From Cellvibrio japonicus Ueda107 (GTDB taxonomy: Bacteria; Pseudomonadota; Gammaproteobacteria; Pseudomonadales; Cellvibrionaceae), in the NCBI RefSeq assembly GCF_000019225.1, contig NC_010995.1, positions 3,666,501-3,730,500 of the forward strand: a stretch of 64,000 bases of DNA. Direction: 5' to 3'. Position numbers and translations under genes: made by a program. Numbering within the stretch: the stretch's first letter is position 1; every line of letters starts with the position of its first letter. Of the stretch, positions 35,845 through 45,001 are shown piece by piece. The notes under the pieces are model-generated. The model made no database searches, was not told the DNA's origin, and saw nothing but the letters and a program-made list of their open reading frames with translations.

Positions 35845-36870
35845 ATGTCGAAACGCAAACTGACGCGCCGCCAACAATGGCGCATTGAAAAAATCCAGGA
35901 AGAGCGCAGTGCCCGCGCGGCCCGGCGCGACCAGCGCGCCGATGAGCAGTTGGGCGAAACCGACCTGGGGCCGGAACAGCAGGGGCTGATCATTACCCAT
36001 TACGGCACCCAGGTTGTGGTAGAGGGCACTGACGGGGAGTTTGCGGGCCAGCACCGGCGCTGCCACTTTCGCAGCAACCTGGGCTCGCTGGTGACCGGCG
36101 ACAGGGTGGCCTGGCGCCCCGGTAATCCCATGGGGGTTGTGGTCGCGGTATTACCGCGCAGCTCGGCCTTGCAGCGCCCCGATCCCCACGGCGATATGAA
36201 AACCGTGGCCGCCAATATCGACCGCATTATGGTGGTGATTGCGCCCTACCCCGAGCCTCACGCCAACCTGGTTGACCGCTACCTGGTTGCCGCCAATGCA
36301 ATTGATATTGAACCCGTGCTGGTAATCAATAAAAGCGACCGGATCGATGAGACAACCGGCGACAAGGTCAACCGACTGGAAGCCACGTATCGCGCCTTGG
36401 GGTATACCGTGTTGAAGGTGTCCACCAAAACCGAGCATGGGCTGGAGGCGCTGGAAGACTTCCTGGCGGATTACACCAGTGTGTTTGTCGGCCAGTCAGG
36501 AGTGGGCAAATCGTCGCTGATCAATGCCCTGTTGCCCGACTCGAACTTGCGCGTGGGCGACCTGTCCGATAGACAACAGGGCACCCACACCACCACCAGT
36601 GCCACACTCTTGCACTTTCCCGGTGGCGGCCATTTGATCGACTCGCCCGGTATCCGCGAGTTTGGTTTGTGGCATATGGAAGAAGAGCAGGTGCTCGAAG
36701 GTTTTATTGAATTCCGGCCCTATATCGGCCATTGCAAATTCCGCGATTGTTCGCATCGCCATGAACCCGGCTGCGCCATCCTGAAGGCGCTGGACGAGGG
36801 GCATATCAGCCAGACCCGGATGGATTCCTATCGCTACATCCTGAGTTCACTGGCCGCCGATCATGATTAA
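35845..36870 (+). CDS. rsgA: Ribosome small-subunit biogenesis GTPase RsgA
   Basis: RsgA is a circularly permuted GTPase that aids late maturation of the 30S subunit. The 341-residue product has an OB domain, then G4 (NKSD near residue 161), G1 (GQSGVGKSS near residue 218), G3 (DSPG) and a C-terminal zinc knuckle CKFRDCSHRHEPGC. I use the ATG at 35845; a TTG 15 bp upstream is also open. Divergent from orn with about 110 bp between, the usual arrangement. Confidence 0.97.
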   Translation: MSKRKLTRRQQWRIEKIQEERSARAARRDQRADEQLGETDLGPEQQGLIITHYGTQVVVEGTDGEFAGQHRRCHFRSNLGSLVTGDRVAWRPGNPMGVVVAVLPRSSALQRPDPHGDMKTVAANIDRIMVVIAPYPEPHANLVDRYLVAANAIDIEPVLVINKSDRIDETTGDKVNRLEATYRALGYTVLKVSTKTEHGLEALEDFLADYTSVFVGQSGVGKSSLINALLPDSNLRVGDLSDRQQGTHTTTSATLLHFPGGGHLIDSPGIREFGLWHMEEEQVLEGFIEFRPYIGHCKFRDCSHRHEPGCAILKALDEGHISQTRMDSYRYILSSLAADHD

Positions 36871-36900
36871 TTTCGTTTTGATTGCACAGGAGATGACCCC

Positions 36901-37713
36901 ATGCCACTGCCCTTTATCATGGAGCCTACCGAGCTGGCGGCGCTATTAGCGCAACCCTGCGGTAAATTATTAATTCTGGACCTGGGTGCCGAGCAGACGT
37001 ATCGCACCGGGCATATTGATGGTGCCGTGCATGTGCCAGCGCAAAAAATTGTCTGCGCACAGCCGCCGGTTCCCGGCAAAATCGCAAGCAAGGAACAGTT
37101 GGAAAAATTATTTTCCTTCCTCGGCCTGACACCCGACACCCATGTGGTGGTTTACGACGATGAAGGCGGCGGCTGGGCCGGCAGGATGATCTGGACCCTG
37201 GATGCGATTGGCCATAAGCAATACTCCTATCTCAATGGCGGCCTGCACGCCTGGATGGCCTCCGGCCAGTCGCTTACCACCGAAGTTCCCGTGGTAACGC
37301 CCACCCAGGTGAACATCAAAATTGATCCCAAGGTGGTGATTGAAATCCCCGATATCCTGGGTGAAATGGATCGTGCGGATTTTGTAGTCTGGGATGCACG
37401 CAGCCCGGCGGAATACAGTGGCGAGCGCATCACCGCGCAAAAAAATGGCCATATTCCCGGTGCCATAAATTGTGAGTGGACCAATTTAATGGACCCTAAC
37501 CAGGCGCTGCGTATTCGCACCGATGCGCGCGACTACGTCACAGCCCTGGGCTTTACACCGGACAAACGCATCATCACCCATTGCCAGGGCCATCATCGCT
37601 CCGGTTTTACTTATCTGGTGGGCAAGGCGCTGGGTTTGAATATTCGCGCCTATCACGGCTCCTGGGCGGAATGGGGCAACCATCCGACTACCCCGGTGGT
37701 ACAAACAGAATAA
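36901..37713 (+). CDS. rhdA: Thiosulfate sulfurtransferase (tandem rhodanese)
   Basis: A 270-residue two-domain rhodanese that moves sulfane sulfur from thiosulfate to an acceptor. The C-terminal domain holds the active loop with Cys228 in HCQGHHRSG, closely similar to the CQTHHR loop of Azotobacter RhdA; the N-terminal domain lacks a cysteine at the matching place (YDDEGGGW), as in active two-domain rhodaneses. AGGAG ribosome site. It begins 30 bp after rsgA. In Pseudomonas it lies between rsgA and psd; here psd is 23 kb away. Confidence 0.92.
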   Translation: MPLPFIMEPTELAALLAQPCGKLLILDLGAEQTYRTGHIDGAVHVPAQKIVCAQPPVPGKIASKEQLEKLFSFLGLTPDTHVVVYDDEGGGWAGRMIWTLDAIGHKQYSYLNGGLHAWMASGQSLTTEVPVVTPTQVNIKIDPKVVIEIPDILGEMDRADFVVWDARSPAEYSGERITAQKNGHIPGAINCEWTNLMDPNQALRIRTDARDYVTALGFTPDKRIITHCQGHHRSGFTYLVGKALGLNIRAYHGSWAEWGNHPTTPVVQTE

Positions 37714-37741
37714 ATCTGACGTTTTTGTATTGCTGAAAAAA

Positions 37742-37774
37742 AACAGGCCACCTCAAAGGGCGGCCTGTTTTTTT
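37742..37774. terminator. Intrinsic terminator between convergent genes
   Basis: Stem AACAGGCC/GGCCTGTT with flanking A and T runs, between rhdA and the convergent pectate lyase gene. Confidence 0.9.
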
Positions 37775-37797
37775 AACGCAGATTGCGTTCAGTCGTA

Positions 37798-39996
37798 TCA
37801 GGGCAACTGCTCACTGGTCAGGATGCCAACCCCAACGCGCGTCGGCACACTGGTGCTGATACTCGCACTGGATTCCAGCGTGTATTCATAGGGCACGGTA
37901 TAGGTACTGGTCGACGAAGGCGCGGCATTGGTGACATCCACATAGGTGTTATCGGCCAAATTCCAGAAGCCGGTGGTGGTGGTCGATGAGGTATAGAAAT
38001 AGCCAAAGGTATTTTTTGCACCTTCGACATAGTTACCTTCAATCAATCCCTCTGCACCCTGGCGCATATTAAAGATACTATCCACACGCACCTGCTTGCC
38101 ATACACCGTCGGTAAAGTGCCCTGCACATAATTGTTAAAGAAATGTCCCTTGCCATAACGCAATAAAGGGATACGGCTAATAATGTCTTTAAAGTGGTTG
38201 TTATGCAGGGTAATGCGGGTTTGTGCATCGCCATTTTCGGCATTGTCGCCCGAGCCGATCAGAATACCTTTCCAGTGGTTATGGATGTAATTATTGGACA
38301 GTGTAATAAACGAGGCGCTGTTTTTAATATCAATCAGGCCATCGTAAAAATCCTTAGCATCGTAATCATCCACAACCCCATCCGGTGTTTCATTCGGACC
38401 GCTCAGGTCATATACCGCGGCCGGCGTGAGCGAAGAATAAAGCTCACAGTGATCGATCCACACATGGCGACCGCCATTAATGCTGATCACATCATTGCCC
38501 GGCCCCTCTGCGACCAGGGTAGTACCGTTGGAGTCCTTGATCGCCACCGACACCACTTCCGACAATTTCAAATTGCGCAGGATGTAATTTTTGCCGGAGA
38601 GTTTTAGCTCGATATTTTTCAAATGGCCCTGGTTGTCCGGGTCACCAAATATCGTGGTATTGGAGGGTACGGTCAGGCTTTCGCTGGGGCTGCCGCTGTT
38701 ATCAATCAACCCGGAGACTTTAATCACCAGCGGGCTGCCACTGGCCAAGGCCGCTTTCAACTCAGCCAGGGTGGTAACAGTCGTCACAGGCGCACCGGCA
38801 CCACCGGTCAGGGTATAGGGCACGGCGTCATCGCTCTGGATCGCACCATAGCCCACCAATGTTTCCGGTTGAATGGCAGCAGCGGGAATAAAACGCGCCT
38901 TCAGGTTCAGGTTGCCATTGATAACCAAGCTGTAGTTGCTGTCGACCGACGGCTTATCCCCCGTCCAGGAATCAAATTTCTCATCCAGGCCAGGTGTGGC
39001 AATCAGGGTGACTTCGCTACCGGGCAAATAGAAATCCTGCTCCGGTGACAGGCTGACACTGCCACTACCGGCATCCATACCCACACTGAGGCTATAGAGC
39101 ACCGTCGATCCGGTGCCGGGGGTAATGGGGCCGGGGCCGCTGATTTCCAGGTGCTCCAGGTTGGGCAAACCACTCACTATGCCGGTGCCAGTAGTGCCCT
39201 GGGTACCGCCGCTGCCATTGCGGGTAAAGGTGATGGTGCGGGTGTAATCCGCCGTATTGACTGCCACCAGGCGGATATCGTTATCGCCCTCAATCAGCGG
39301 GATATCGATGTAGTCGGTATAGGCATAGGTGTTCCACTTGCCATCGGTTGCGCCGGTATAGGCGAACTCGATAATCTGGTCATCATCTGTTTGCACCTTG
39401 GCACCATTCACATACATCCAGGTATCGCGAATATTGGTTTCCGTACCGCCAAAGGCATAGTGCACACGCAACTGGTAATCGCCACTCTGGGCCACATTGA
39501 CCGAATAGTTCACAAAAGCCGAGGTAATCGGGGTGGTGGTTTTGTTATTGGACAAGCCCTGCAATACCGTCAAGCCACCGTTGGTGCCGGTGTAAGCCGT
39601 GGTGGGGAAAAAAGCGATCATGCCCGGCGAATTTTCCTCGATTTTCAGCACCACCGGCTCCACCGGGGCAGCGCTGGAAGAGGACAGGCTGGATGAAGAC
39701 TCGGAGGAAGATGACTCCGAAGACACCTCAGCTACAGAAGACGAGGACAACTCAGTCGATGATTCACTGGATGACGAAGAGGATTCACTCGACAGGGACA
39801 CACTGGAAACCGAAACGCTGGAACTACTGACTGATGAGCTGCTCACCAGGGAGCTGTTAACCGACGAAACTGAACTACTGCCAGCGTTGTTGTTACCGCC
39901 GCCACTGCTGCCGCCACAGCCACTCAGTACACCGGCAATAACACAGGAAAGGGTGATAGATACCAGGCCGGATCGGCCAGACCAAAAATGCAACAT
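37798..39996 (-). CDS. PL1 pectate lyase lipoprotein with CBM35-like module
   Basis: A 732-residue exported pectate lyase. The signal peptide ends in a lipobox (GVLSGC, Cys27), so it is probably anchored to the outer membrane. Next come a Gly/Asn then Ser/Glu/Val-rich linker (about 30-115), a CBM35-like beta-sandwich (about 118-265), a small beta-repeat domain (about 300-370) and a PL1 parallel beta-helix with VWIDHCELYSS (the family vWiDH block, near residue 510) and SRIPLLRYGKGHFFNNYVQG carrying the catalytic Arg region. It cleaves polygalacturonate. AGGGGGGAG ribosome site. C. japonicus has several PL1 enzymes; I cannot say which this is. Confidence 0.88.
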   Translation of the reverse strand: MLHFWSGRSGLVSITLSCVIAGVLSGCGGSSGGGNNNAGSSSVSSVNSSLVSSSSVSSSSVSVSSVSLSSESSSSSSESSTELSSSSVAEVSSESSSSESSSSLSSSSAAPVEPVVLKIEENSPGMIAFFPTTAYTGTNGGLTVLQGLSNNKTTTPITSAFVNYSVNVAQSGDYQLRVHYAFGGTETNIRDTWMYVNGAKVQTDDDQIIEFAYTGATDGKWNTYAYTDYIDIPLIEGDNDIRLVAVNTADYTRTITFTRNGSGGTQGTTGTGIVSGLPNLEHLEISGPGPITPGTGSTVLYSLSVGMDAGSGSVSLSPEQDFYLPGSEVTLIATPGLDEKFDSWTGDKPSVDSNYSLVINGNLNLKARFIPAAAIQPETLVGYGAIQSDDAVPYTLTGGAGAPVTTVTTLAELKAALASGSPLVIKVSGLIDNSGSPSESLTVPSNTTIFGDPDNQGHLKNIELKLSGKNYILRNLKLSEVVSVAIKDSNGTTLVAEGPGNDVISINGGRHVWIDHCELYSSLTPAAVYDLSGPNETPDGVVDDYDAKDFYDGLIDIKNSASFITLSNNYIHNHWKGILIGSGDNAENGDAQTRITLHNNHFKDIISRIPLLRYGKGHFFNNYVQGTLPTVYGKQVRVDSIFNMRQGAEGLIEGNYVEGAKNTFGYFYTSSTTTTGFWNLADNTYVDVTNAAPSSTSTYTVPYEYTLESSASISTSVPTRVGVGILTSEQLP

Positions 39997-40212
39997 ACTC
40001 CCCCCTTAGAGGACAGATGTGCCTGGGACCGAAACAGGCGGGTTGATTTAACTTATTGTTATATGTTGTGATTAATTATCCAAGCGCCGGAGTCTACCCT
40101 TGAAACAGTTATTGTTCAACTTACTTTAACCTGAAAGATAAACAATATACCTGGCCTACTACACGTCCATGACAACAACTGACTAAGGTGAATCAAGAAA
40201 CACACATTAATA

Positions 40213-41277
40213 TTAATGAAAGCGGGCAGCGTACTGTTGGTACAAATCCGGATGACGATTATTCAAATCCTTTAAAAGTTCAGCATGGCTTTGCTCTACA
40301 GGAATTCCCATTTGATTGACCTTCAATGCGTATTGAAGCAATTTCGCAGCCTCAGCTTTATCATGTTTTACTGCAGCAAACAGAACAATATCTAAAGCAT
40401 CTCTCGTTCCATCATTTAATTTAATAGGCACTCCCAAACTTGAAAGTTTATCTAGTTCCTGCAGTTTGTGATCAATAGATGCTGAAAATGGATTAATTGC
40501 AAGTTTATCCGCATGTATTTCGAATAAATTCATACTTCGGAATTCATCAATATAATCAGTATTAATATTAATACCCTCTTTATTTAAAGCAACAGCCAAA
40601 TCGATGTTATCCTGATTTACCATATACTCCATGGCATTATCCGGAAGAATAGCTCCCTCACGAAGAAGACCCAGAACATCAGCAACTGCCACATCTTTAT
40701 ACATACCACTTTGCCCCAACATCATATCCCCATAAAATAGCCCAGTTTTTTCTGCACGAGCTTCAACTCGTTTTTTTAACTCCGAGAAATTAGAGCTTGA
40801 TGCCATTTCAATTTTGAAGTTTTCCTCTTCTGTTGAAAGCTGAGCCATATAAGATAGAATGTACTCCCAGTCCTTTTCGGTAAACTCTTCATTTAGCATT
40901 CTTTGTTTTATATCGTCATCAAGATCAGCACCTTTTTCTAAAAGAGCATGATAAAGAGTTGTACCGGACATTTCTTTCAATTTATATTTTTTTACCGCCA
41001 GTACATTCAACTTTTTCTCCATATACAACTTTTCCTTATAAGTCAGCTGGCGGTAATCCATAATTGATGCAGAGGCATTAGCCGGAATAGCAGTTTTTCT
41101 AGATGGAGAATCTACTTCTTTTTTCAAAGCGCTATCTATTTTATTTTTCGACAATAAAACAACATTCTGATTTTTAAAAAAATCAATACTGGTTATCCCA
41201 ATAAATATCCCCCCCCCTATAAAGAGCAACAGAAATAACTTAAACATATGAGGTTTGTAATTATTCGTTGATTCCAT
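40213..41277 (-). CDS. Membrane-anchored protein of unknown function (AT-rich trio, gene 3)
   Basis: A 354-residue protein with one hydrophobic segment near the N-terminus (FKLFLLLFIGGGIFIGITSI) and a long helical, charged outer domain. Pieces such as GTTLYHALLEKGADLDDDIK and LLREGAILPDNAMEYMV look like degenerate ankyrin-type repeats, but no family can be named. I start at the ATG at 41277, which overlaps the upstream gene's stop by 17 bp and suggests translational coupling. Codon use is clearly more AT-rich than the flanking enzymes, indicating foreign origin. Confidence 0.68.
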   Translation of the reverse strand: MESTNNYKPHMFKLFLLLFIGGGIFIGITSIDFFKNQNVVLLSKNKIDSALKKEVDSPSRKTAIPANASASIMDYRQLTYKEKLYMEKKLNVLAVKKYKLKEMSGTTLYHALLEKGADLDDDIKQRMLNEEFTEKDWEYILSYMAQLSTEEENFKIEMASSSNFSELKKRVEARAEKTGLFYGDMMLGQSGMYKDVAVADVLGLLREGAILPDNAMEYMVNQDNIDLAVALNKEGININTDYIDEFRSMNLFEIHADKLAINPFSASIDHKLQELDKLSSLGVPIKLNDGTRDALDIVLFAAVKHDKAEAAKLLQYALKVNQMGIPVEQSHAELLKDLNNRHPDLYQQYAARFH

Positions 41278-41569
41278 CTTTTTTAGTCCCAGAAAACTCT
41301 TGCTGCAAAGATATACCTTCAAAAAGTATATCAATTTTTTTATCCACCTTGATAAGAAGAGCAAGCACACTGATAACAAATGGCGACAACAATAGGATAA
41401 TCGCCACAGGAAAGGTAATTTTGTAACCAAATACCGGCAAAAAAATCAATAAAAATATTGGAGCGAGATGAAATAATCGATAAAAAAGCGAATGCTGATT
41501 TAGAGCGTTATAACGGTCACGCAAGCTGGATTTATTATGGGTATCTTTACTCAAGCCTATCTCTTTCAT
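41261..41569 (-). CDS. Small two-helix membrane protein (AT-rich trio, gene 2)
   Basis: A 102-residue protein with two adjacent hydrophobic segments (about residues 30-48 and 50-74) and charged ends; no known family recognised. It lies between a secreted Cys-rich protein and a membrane-anchored protein on the same strand and overlaps the latter. Small membrane proteins in such a place may be immunity or anchoring partners, but nothing in the sequence proves this. Confidence 0.65.
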   Translation of the reverse strand: MKEIGLSKDTHNKSSLRDRYNALNQHSLFYRLFHLAPIFLLIFLPVFGYKITFPVAIILLLSPFVISVLALLIKVDKKIDILFEGISLQQEFSGTKKDGINE

Positions 41570-41613
41570 TTCAATAACCTCATGATAATTTTAATACCAT
41601 CCCTGGTATAACC

Positions 41614-42189
41614 TTAATTGCACTCTCGCTTCATTTTTTCCGCACCAGCTGAGCAAAACTCCATCGCTTGTGCTGTTAACGTAGTACATGGCACCAGGAC
41701 ATCATCTACCGCGTAACCCGTAGCAGCAGCTCCGCTGACGATCAATTTAGAGGTCTTATCATCAACTGCTGAACCAACAAGCTTGCTATACAACCACTTG
41801 GATGTAGCTCCTGCAGCGCCACCAAGAGCCGCATTAAAGCCTGTACAGATATCATGCAGCTGATTATATGAAGCTTTACAGTTTGATTCCGCAGTAATCG
41901 CGTTGTTTATACATTGCTGATTGGGAGGCGGCAGGGGCTGTGGAGGAGGCGATGGAGGAGAGGGAGGTGTTGGAACAGGAGATGGCTCAGGAACCCAATG
42001 ACATTGTATGACTGGTTTACAAACCCTTTCATAATATCCCTGCCGAGCAAAAACCGAACATGCCTCTCCTGCCACATAACAAACCTGCCCAGCACGGACC
42101 TGTAAGGAAACACTGTTTACTCCCAATATTATTAAATAAGCAAAAGACTTAATTAAAACATCCCATTTTCTGCAAAAAGCCATTTTCAC
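41614..42189 (-). CDS. Secreted Pro-linker Cys-rich protein (AT-rich trio, gene 1)
   Basis: A 191-residue exported protein. The hydrophobic signal segment ends near residue 33 (VRAGQ). A short Cys-containing N-terminal domain (VCYVAGEACS, VCKPVIQCHW) is joined by a Pro/Ser linker (about residues 66-90) to a C-terminal domain with five cysteines and a Gly/Ala-rich hydrophobic core (FNAALGGAAGATS, VSGAAATGYAVDD). The core could enter membranes, as in some pore-forming toxins, but that is speculation. First gene of an AT-rich three-gene group. Confidence 0.65.
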   Translation of the reverse strand: MKMAFCRKWDVLIKSFAYLIILGVNSVSLQVRAGQVCYVAGEACSVFARQGYYERVCKPVIQCHWVPEPSPVPTPPSPPSPPPQPLPPPNQQCINNAITAESNCKASYNQLHDICTGFNAALGGAAGATSKWLYSKLVGSAVDDKTSKLIVSGAAATGYAVDDVLVPCTTLTAQAMEFCSAGAEKMKRECN

Positions 42190-42249
42190 TGCAAACTCCT
42201 CAAAATTTCCATAAAAATTATTTGTATACTCAATTATTAAGCATCAAAA

Positions 42250-42263
42250 TGTTACCGGTTACA
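42250..42263. promoter_or_regulatory. Candidate operator TGTTACCGGTTACA
   Basis: A 14-bp imperfect palindrome centred on ACCGGT, 61 bp upstream of the AT-rich trio and about 135 bp before the DnaT-like gene on the other strand. Its form resembles LacI-family sites. Confidence 0.35.
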
Positions 42264-42396
42264 TAAATTAGGAGTCAACAACCAATTAGTGATAGCTATA
42301 AGACGTTCACAGAAAGCCAACTATTCCTGTAGCCGGGGAAGATGATCCCACCTACAATTCCGGTTCTTTTTATGCCAGCCCAACGGCGTTGTAACC

Positions 42397-43581
42397 ATGA
42401 GTTCATCCCTGATATCCGAGCGCCCCTTGCTGATTTCCCCGTCCTTGGCCGCCACCATTGGCCTGGAGGAGGCGTGCATGCTGTCGGTATTGAGCGACCT
42501 GGCGGCTTATCGCCCCTTGCGCGAGGCCAATGGTCGGCAATGGCTGGAGTTGGATGAAGGCTGGGTCCAGAAACTCATGCCCTTTTGGACCGATTACGAT
42601 ATACAGCGCATCAGTAAAAGCCTGCGCGACAAAGGCATTATCCAACTGGCCTCGGCACCCTACGTCACCAGCCGCCAGCTGATCCTGGCGTTTGATAACC
42701 ATCTGGCCGATAACCCAACCCAGCCCCATGTCCAGCCCGAAGCGCCGCAGATCCACCCCGGGGCCAACCTGATATCCCCCCATTGGCAGCCGGATACCGA
42801 GCTGCTCAAGCGCATTGCCGAGCACAATATCCCCGAGTATTTCATTCGCCAGCAGCTGCCAGAATTTATTACCTACTGGCGCGAGCGCGGTGAAATCAGC
42901 CATGCCTGGGGTGCCAAATTTTTAAAAGATGTGCTGCACAAGTGGCGCCACCACCAGACCCAAATCGCCCGCGAAACCCGCGAGCAACAGGAGCGCCGCC
43001 AGCGCGACGACGAGGCGGTGTTTTTGCAGCGCGACCAGGAAACCGCCATGCACAGCCACTGGCGCCCCAGCCGCGATGCGCTGGAAGTCCTGGTCAAGCA
43101 TGCCGGGATCAGCCTGGCGTTTGTGGAAGATGCCATTCCCGAATTCGTGGTCTACTGGCAGGAGCGTGGCGATGTGGGTCGCACCTGGAACAGCAAGTTT
43201 ATCCAGCACGTCAAACGCCAATGGCTGCGCTACAACACCGCGCTGGAGCACGACAGTGAACCCCGCCGCCTGCCGGAGCACTGGCAGCCGAGCAAAGATG
43301 TCTACGATGTGTTGAAATTGGCGAACATCGACCTTAATTTTGCCCAACAGCAACTGCCGGAATTTGTGCTTTTCTGGCGCGACAGCAACCAACTGCACAG
43401 CAGCTGGAATACCAAATTTTTGCAACATGTGAAGTTTCACTGGGCCAAACAGCACGCCCTGAACACCGATCCATCGACACAGGTAAATGCCCATGCAGGA
43501 CAGCCACTCGCTCATCCATCAGGCCGAACAAGAGATAGCAGCCTTGCACAGCAACTCAACGACCGCAGCTGGGCAAGCTGA
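42397..43581 (+). CDS. DnaT-like protein with three tandem ssDNA-binding-type repeats
   Basis: A 394-residue protein. After an N-terminal winged-helix-like part (residues 1-105) come three copies of a DnaT-type domain, each built as HWQP-x-x-D ... PEF-x-x-YW/FW ... W-x-x-KF: around residues 128-190, 222-283 and 292-353. E. coli DnaT, a primosome protein, has one such domain. The downstream gene encodes a lambda-P-like protein and overlaps by about 95 bp, so the pair probably serves helicase loading or replication restart. No phage structural genes are nearby, which suggests domestication. Confidence 0.8.
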   Translation: MSSSLISERPLLISPSLAATIGLEEACMLSVLSDLAAYRPLREANGRQWLELDEGWVQKLMPFWTDYDIQRISKSLRDKGIIQLASAPYVTSRQLILAFDNHLADNPTQPHVQPEAPQIHPGANLISPHWQPDTELLKRIAEHNIPEYFIRQQLPEFITYWRERGEISHAWGAKFLKDVLHKWRHHQTQIARETREQQERRQRDDEAVFLQRDQETAMHSHWRPSRDALEVLVKHAGISLAFVEDAIPEFVVYWQERGDVGRTWNSKFIQHVKRQWLRYNTALEHDSEPRRLPEHWQPSKDVYDVLKLANIDLNFAQQQLPEFVLFWRDSNQLHSSWNTKFLQHVKFHWAKQHALNTDPSTQVNAHAGQPLAHPSGRTRDSSLAQQLNDRSWAS

Positions 43582-44170
43582 GGCGACCCGGGCCAGCCCA
43601 CCCCCCAGCGACGCCCATGTGGATGCGATCAACCAGGTCTTTGCGCTGTTCCGGATCAACTACCACAACCAGTACTACAGCGCCTTTTCACAGCTGGAGC
43701 TGCTCAACCAGGCCAAGCGCCTGTGGCTCAATTCCCTAGCCCAGTTCAGCCCGGAAGCCATACTGCGCGGCGCCAAAAAGGTGATTGAGGAAAGCGAGTA
43801 CCTGCCCACCCTCAACCGCATGATCCGCGCCTGCCAGGGCAGCCCGGAGGAATTTGGCCTGCCCGATGCGCACCGCGCCTATGTCGAGGCCTGCCAGGCC
43901 CCCAGCCCTAAAGCAGCCTATACCTGGAGCCATCCGGCGGTGTATCACGCCGGTTGTGCCAGCGACTGGTATTTTCTCGCCAGCAACAGCGAGAAAACAG
44001 CATTTCCTATTTTCGAGCGTCACTACCTGAGGCTGTGCGAGCGGGTCATTAACGGCGAGGAGCTCCCCGCACCCAACGCGCCCGTGCTGCCCCAAACCAT
44101 AGAGACGCCACTGAGCAGGGAAGAAAACCTCAAACGCATGGAGGCACTGCGTAAACAACTGGACCTGTAA
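43487..44170 (+). CDS. Lambda replication protein P-like helicase loader
   Basis: A 227-residue protein resembling phage lambda replication protein P, which delivers the replicative helicase DnaB to the origin. The matching part spans about residues 45-150 (DAINQVFALFRINYHNQYY, then ILRGAKKVIEESEYLPTLNRMI). Chromosomal lambda-P-like genes are known as a domesticated third class of helicase loader in some gammaproteobacteria. It overlaps the DnaT-like gene. The start could be the ATG at 43487 or 43493. Confidence 0.8.
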   Translation: MPMQDSHSLIHQAEQEIAALHSNSTTAAGQAEATRASPPPSDAHVDAINQVFALFRINYHNQYYSAFSQLELLNQAKRLWLNSLAQFSPEAILRGAKKVIEESEYLPTLNRMIRACQGSPEEFGLPDAHRAYVEACQAPSPKAAYTWSHPAVYHAGCASDWYFLASNSEKTAFPIFERHYLRLCERVINGEELPAPNAPVLPQTIETPLSREENLKRMEALRKQLDL

Positions 44171-44203
44171 TGCATCTATCCCTGTCATACCGGTAAAGAA
44201 TCC

Positions 44204-45001
44204 ATGCCAAACAATACATCCCAATGGTTACTGGGCCTCAGCCTTGTTGCCTATCCGATCTTCTGCCTGCTGCTGGTGTTCTGGCTCATCATCCACACGC
44301 CCGCGGATTTCACCAGCGTCGACGACGATGAACTGTCGAGCACCACCTTGCTGCCGGATTTCGCGTCGATCGACCAGACACCGGAGCGCAAGGCGCAGTT
44401 TCTGGCCATGCTCACCCCCCTGGTGGAGGCCAAAAACGCCGTGGTGCTAAAATCGCGCGAGCGCCTGTTAAACATCAAAGCCGAGTGGGACAGTACCGGG
44501 GCCGTCAGCGGCGTTAATGAGCGCAACCTGGAAAAACTGCGCAGCAAATACAAAGTCAGCCACGAAACCTACCCGGAGACAGACCGCGCCATCGAGATAC
44601 TGCTGTTGCGCGTCGATATGATTCCCCCGGCGATGGTATTAGCCCAGGCGGCGATTGAATCGGGCTGGGGTACCTCGCGCTTTGCCGAGGAGGCGCACAA
44701 CCTGTTTGGCCAGTGGTGCTACGAGCCGGGTTGCGGCCTGGTGCCTGCGCGTCGCGTCGCCGGTGCCAAACACGAAGTGAAAAAATTTAACAGTGTTGAA
44801 GAGTCGCTGACGGCCTATTTCAACAACATCAATACCCACGGCGCCTATCGCCCCTGGCGCCAGTTGCGCGCGCAACTGCGCCAGGACGCTGAGCAGTTTA
44901 CCGGCCAGGCCATGGTGGCCGAACTGCACAAATACTCACAGCGCGGACAGGTCTACGTCGACGAGTTGCGTCGGGTCATCCGCCTGAATAACCTCGAATA
45001 G
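44204..45001 (+). CDS. Bax-like membrane-anchored glucosaminidase
   Basis: A 265-residue protein with an N-terminal transmembrane segment (residues 9-30) and a periplasmic glucosaminidase domain of the Bax/GH73 type: AQAAIESGWGTSRFAEEAHNLFGQW near residue 148 contains the catalytic Glu. It probably trims peptidoglycan. It lies 33 bp after the lambda-P-like gene and may be co-transcribed with it, though no functional link is evident. Confidence 0.88.
   Translation: MPNNTSQWLLGLSLVAYPIFCLLLVFWLIIHTPADFTSVDDDELSSTTLLPDFASIDQTPERKAQFLAMLTPLVEAKNAVVLKSRERLLNIKAEWDSTGAVSGVNERNLEKLRSKYKVSHETYPETDRAIEILLLRVDMIPPAMVLAQAAIESGWGTSRFAEEAHNLFGQWCYEPGCGLVPARRVAGAKHEVKKFNSVEESLTAYFNNINTHGAYRPWRQLRAQLRQDAEQFTGQAMVAELHKYSQRGQVYVDELRRVIRLNNLE

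Noticed and set aside
39599..40009. Acidic 136-codon frame opposite the pectate lyase linker
   Set aside because: It is the complement of a Ser-rich linker; the Glu/Leu/Asp pattern follows from the serine codons.
42397..44170. DnaT-like and lambda-P-like genes considered as part of a prophage
   Set aside because: No integrase, repressor, structural or lysis genes lie nearby, and the flanking genes have ordinary chromosomal composition.
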